Of a stretch of 7,215 nt of DNA, positions 6,100 to 7,215 are shown piece by piece. How positions within the stretch are numbered: the stretch's first letter is position 1; the number at the start of each line of letters is the position of its first letter. The stretch is taken from assembly GCA_051745935.1 (NCBI GenBank), contig JBNJEM010000410.1, positions 1 through 7,215 on the forward strand. The letters run 5' to 3'. The stretch comes from JBNJEM01 sp051745935 (lineage in GTDB: Bacteria > Planctomycetota > Planctomycetia > Pirellulales > Pirellulaceae). Both the position numbers and the translations under genes were made by a program. Below the pieces are notes generated by a model, which did not search any database, was not told where the DNA came from, and saw only the letters and a list, made by a program, of their open reading frames with translations.

Positions 6100-6221
6100 T
6101 CCGCCGCCACGTATGAAGGAATCCGAGACAGCTTCACCTCGCGGCCAGGCTCTACTCGGTACCATCTCTTATCGATTTGAATTGTTTGTTCCGCGTCATT
6201 GCGTGCGTCACTCATGTCCAT
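6090..6221 (-). pseudogene. Possible truncated PPK2-like N-terminal stub, or small 43-aa ORF
   Basis: On the minus strand a frame starting MDMSDARNDAEQTIQIDKRW continues with YRVEPGREVKLSRIP and stops at 6090, overlapping the tail of the fusion gene by 10 bp, tail to tail. The YRV-x-PG-x-x-VKLS-x-IP stretch resembles, from memory, the start of polyphosphate kinase 2 family proteins, in which it precedes a kinase domain of about 220 residues. That domain is absent, since the fusion gene occupies the space. The remnant could have lost its body by rearrangement. A second start (6215) is in the same frame. AGGG lies only about 2-3 bases before the first ATG, so translation signals are weak. The resemblance rests on about 15 residues, so the identity is tentative. 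Confidence 0.3.
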
Positions 6222-6589
6222 GACCCTGCTTTCCAGTGTTCTGTTGCGTATGATTCTCCCTCGAGAAAAGCGATATTTCAGGTGGTCGGATTCGTCCGGG
6301 TGGAAAGCCGCCCGACGCAAGCCGTCCTCCCGTTGGTCGGACTCGCGGCGGACAAAGTCATCCGCGACCGGTATAATTCTTCTGTCGCACAATTTTTCTT
6401 TCGAATCGACTGCGGAAAACGTCCAGGATTTCCACGAACTGATTGCCGCCAGTCCAGTGCGCCAGCTCCACTGGGCCAATCTCGCCCCCCCATCAGCCGA
6501 TGCGTTGCACAGCAAGAAACGACAGGAAGATTTGACGACAGAGAGGTTTTTGTAACACTTCAGTGATCTGACCCGTTACGTCCCACTCA
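6222..6589. other. Intergenic stretch, no firmly supported gene
   Basis: Several overlapping frames of 110-140 codons are open here on both strands, but each has arginine-, serine- or tryptophan-rich composition, none has a ribosome binding site, and none gives a recognisable motif. The one plausible signal is a sigma70-like promoter at 6349-6377 directed toward the pseudouridine synthase gene. The region may hold decayed sequence upstream of the possible PPK2-like stub. Confidence 0.4.
6349..6377 (+). promoter_or_regulatory. Candidate sigma70-type promoter for the RluA-like gene
   Basis: A perfect TATAAT (6372-6377) lies 17 bases after CGGACA (6349-6354), which matches four of six bases of the TTGACA consensus. 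Transcription would start near 6384, leaving a 5' leader of about 200 bases before the ATG at 6590. Planctomycete promoter consensus may differ from this model, so the call is tentative. Confidence 0.35.
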
Positions 6590-7215
6590 ATGTCTGACAC
6601 CTCACTCATGGACCCTTCCGCACTCGACGTGCTCCACGAAGACAATCATATACTGGCGGTTTGCAAGCCGGCGGGCTTGCCCACCATGGGCGTATCGTCG
6701 GATCGACCCAGCTTACTGTCCGTGGCCAAGCAGTATCTCAAGAACAAATACAACAAGCCGGGCAACGTCTATTTGGGCATTGTCAGCCGACTCGACGCCC
6801 CGGTGACCGGAGTGGTTCTGATGGCCCGCACGTCGAAAGCCGCCCGCCGTCTGTCCGAGCAATTTCGACAACGGGACATTGACAAACGGTACTGGGCCTT
6901 GGTTCAACGCCCTCCAGCACCGCCGTCGGGAACGTGGACCGACTGGCTGCGCAAGGATGAGCGACATCGCAAGGTATTGATCAGTCGTCCCGAAGCGAGC
7001 GGCGCTCAGGAAGCGATTCTCTCGTATTGGACACTGGGCATCAAACAATCAGTGGCACAACTCGAAATCGCACTGACAACCGGGCGCAAGCACCAGATTC
7101 GAGTGCAACTCTCAGCCCACCGCTGCCCGGTGCTGGGCGACCGCAAGTATGGCAGCCAGGTGCGATTCCCCCACGGCATTGCCCTGCATGCCCGGGAGCT
7201 TTGGTTCACGCACCC
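6590..7215 (+). CDS. RluA family pseudouridine synthase (3' end outside window)
   Basis: The frame is open from ATG 6590 to the right edge, giving 208 residues without a stop. It has RluA-family marks: LAVCKPAGLPT near residues 22-32, SRLD-A-P-V-TG at 66-74 containing the catalytic Asp69, RYWALV at 100-105, GRKHQIRVQLS at 165-175 and LGDRKYGS at 182-189, with a final ALHARELWF typical of the last strand region. Such enzymes isomerise specific uridines in rRNA or tRNA to pseudouridine in the cytoplasm. No S4 RNA-binding domain precedes the catalytic domain, so this is a short, catalytic-domain-only type, for which a full length of about 220-240 is expected; little is missing. Ser66 replaces the His of the usual HRLD motif. 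ATG 6608 (residue 7) is an alternative start; neither has a Shine-Dalgarno. The RNA target cannot be deduced. Confidence 0.92.
   Translation, partial: MSDTSLMDPSALDVLHEDNHILAVCKPAGLPTMGVSSDRPSLLSVAKQYLKNKYNKPGNVYLGIVSRLDAPVTGVVLMARTSKAARRLSEQFRQRDIDKRYWALVQRPPAPPSGTWTDWLRKDERHRKVLISRPEASGAQEAILSYWTLGIKQSVAQLEIALTTGRKHQIRVQLSAHRCPVLGDRKYGSQVRFPHGIALHARELWFTH

Noticed and set aside
5521..6165. Minus-strand ORF of 214 codons
   Set aside because: It is antisense to the amidohydrolase half of the fusion gene, whose motifs are unambiguous.
6199..6555. Plus-strand ORF of 118 codons
   Set aside because: The first half is Arg/Ser/Trp-rich, there is no ribosome binding site, and competing frames on both strands are equally open. 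The last 60 residues look more protein-like but match nothing I know.
6177..6566. Plus-strand ORF of 129 codons
   Set aside because: Poor composition, no recognisable motif, and overlap with other equally open frames.

Overview
The window looks like bacterial chromosome with moderately high GC. Compound intergenic repeats containing a CCACGGG-acaag-CCCGTGG hairpin, weak or absent Shine-Dalgarno sites, many short non-tracked genes and the mix of protein families fit a planctomycete best. That assignment is inference: there is no rRNA or other phylogenetic marker here.

Layout from left to right. Positions 1-327 hold three near-identical copies of a compound repeat of about 107 bp, followed by about 200 bp with no supported gene. 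On the minus strand lies a two-gene unit: a 77-aa double zinc-ribbon protein (1897 to 1664), then 21 bp later a CapA-type phosphoesterase-like protein (1642 to 533). A divergent intergenic stretch follows. On the plus strand a previously untracked 53-codon ORF with a good Shine-Dalgarno (2144-2305) abuts the start codon of a CPBP (CAAX-protease-like) membrane protease (2306-3724). The protease stop overlaps a GTG. In the adjacent frame runs a clearly coding-like 76-codon frame (3723-3953) that has no start codon of its own. Next is the largest gene (4021-6099), which joins a GshB/RimK-like ATP-grasp domain to an N-formylglutamate amidohydrolase-like domain in one polypeptide.

Between 6100 and 6589 there is no firmly supported gene. 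It contains a short minus-strand frame that may be the stub of a polyphosphate-kinase-2-type gene, and a good sigma70-like -10 element. A RluA-type pseudouridine synthase begins at 6590 and runs off the right edge.

The most noteworthy item is the ATP-grasp/N-formylglutamate-amidohydrolase fusion. It pairs an ATP-dependent carboxylate-amine ligase with a zinc amidase, so it could make and break amide bonds on the same amino-acid-like substrate. The two untracked small frames that sit tightly against the CPBP protease gene come next in interest: together they suggest a compact small protein / CPBP protease / small protein arrangement just upstream of the fusion gene.
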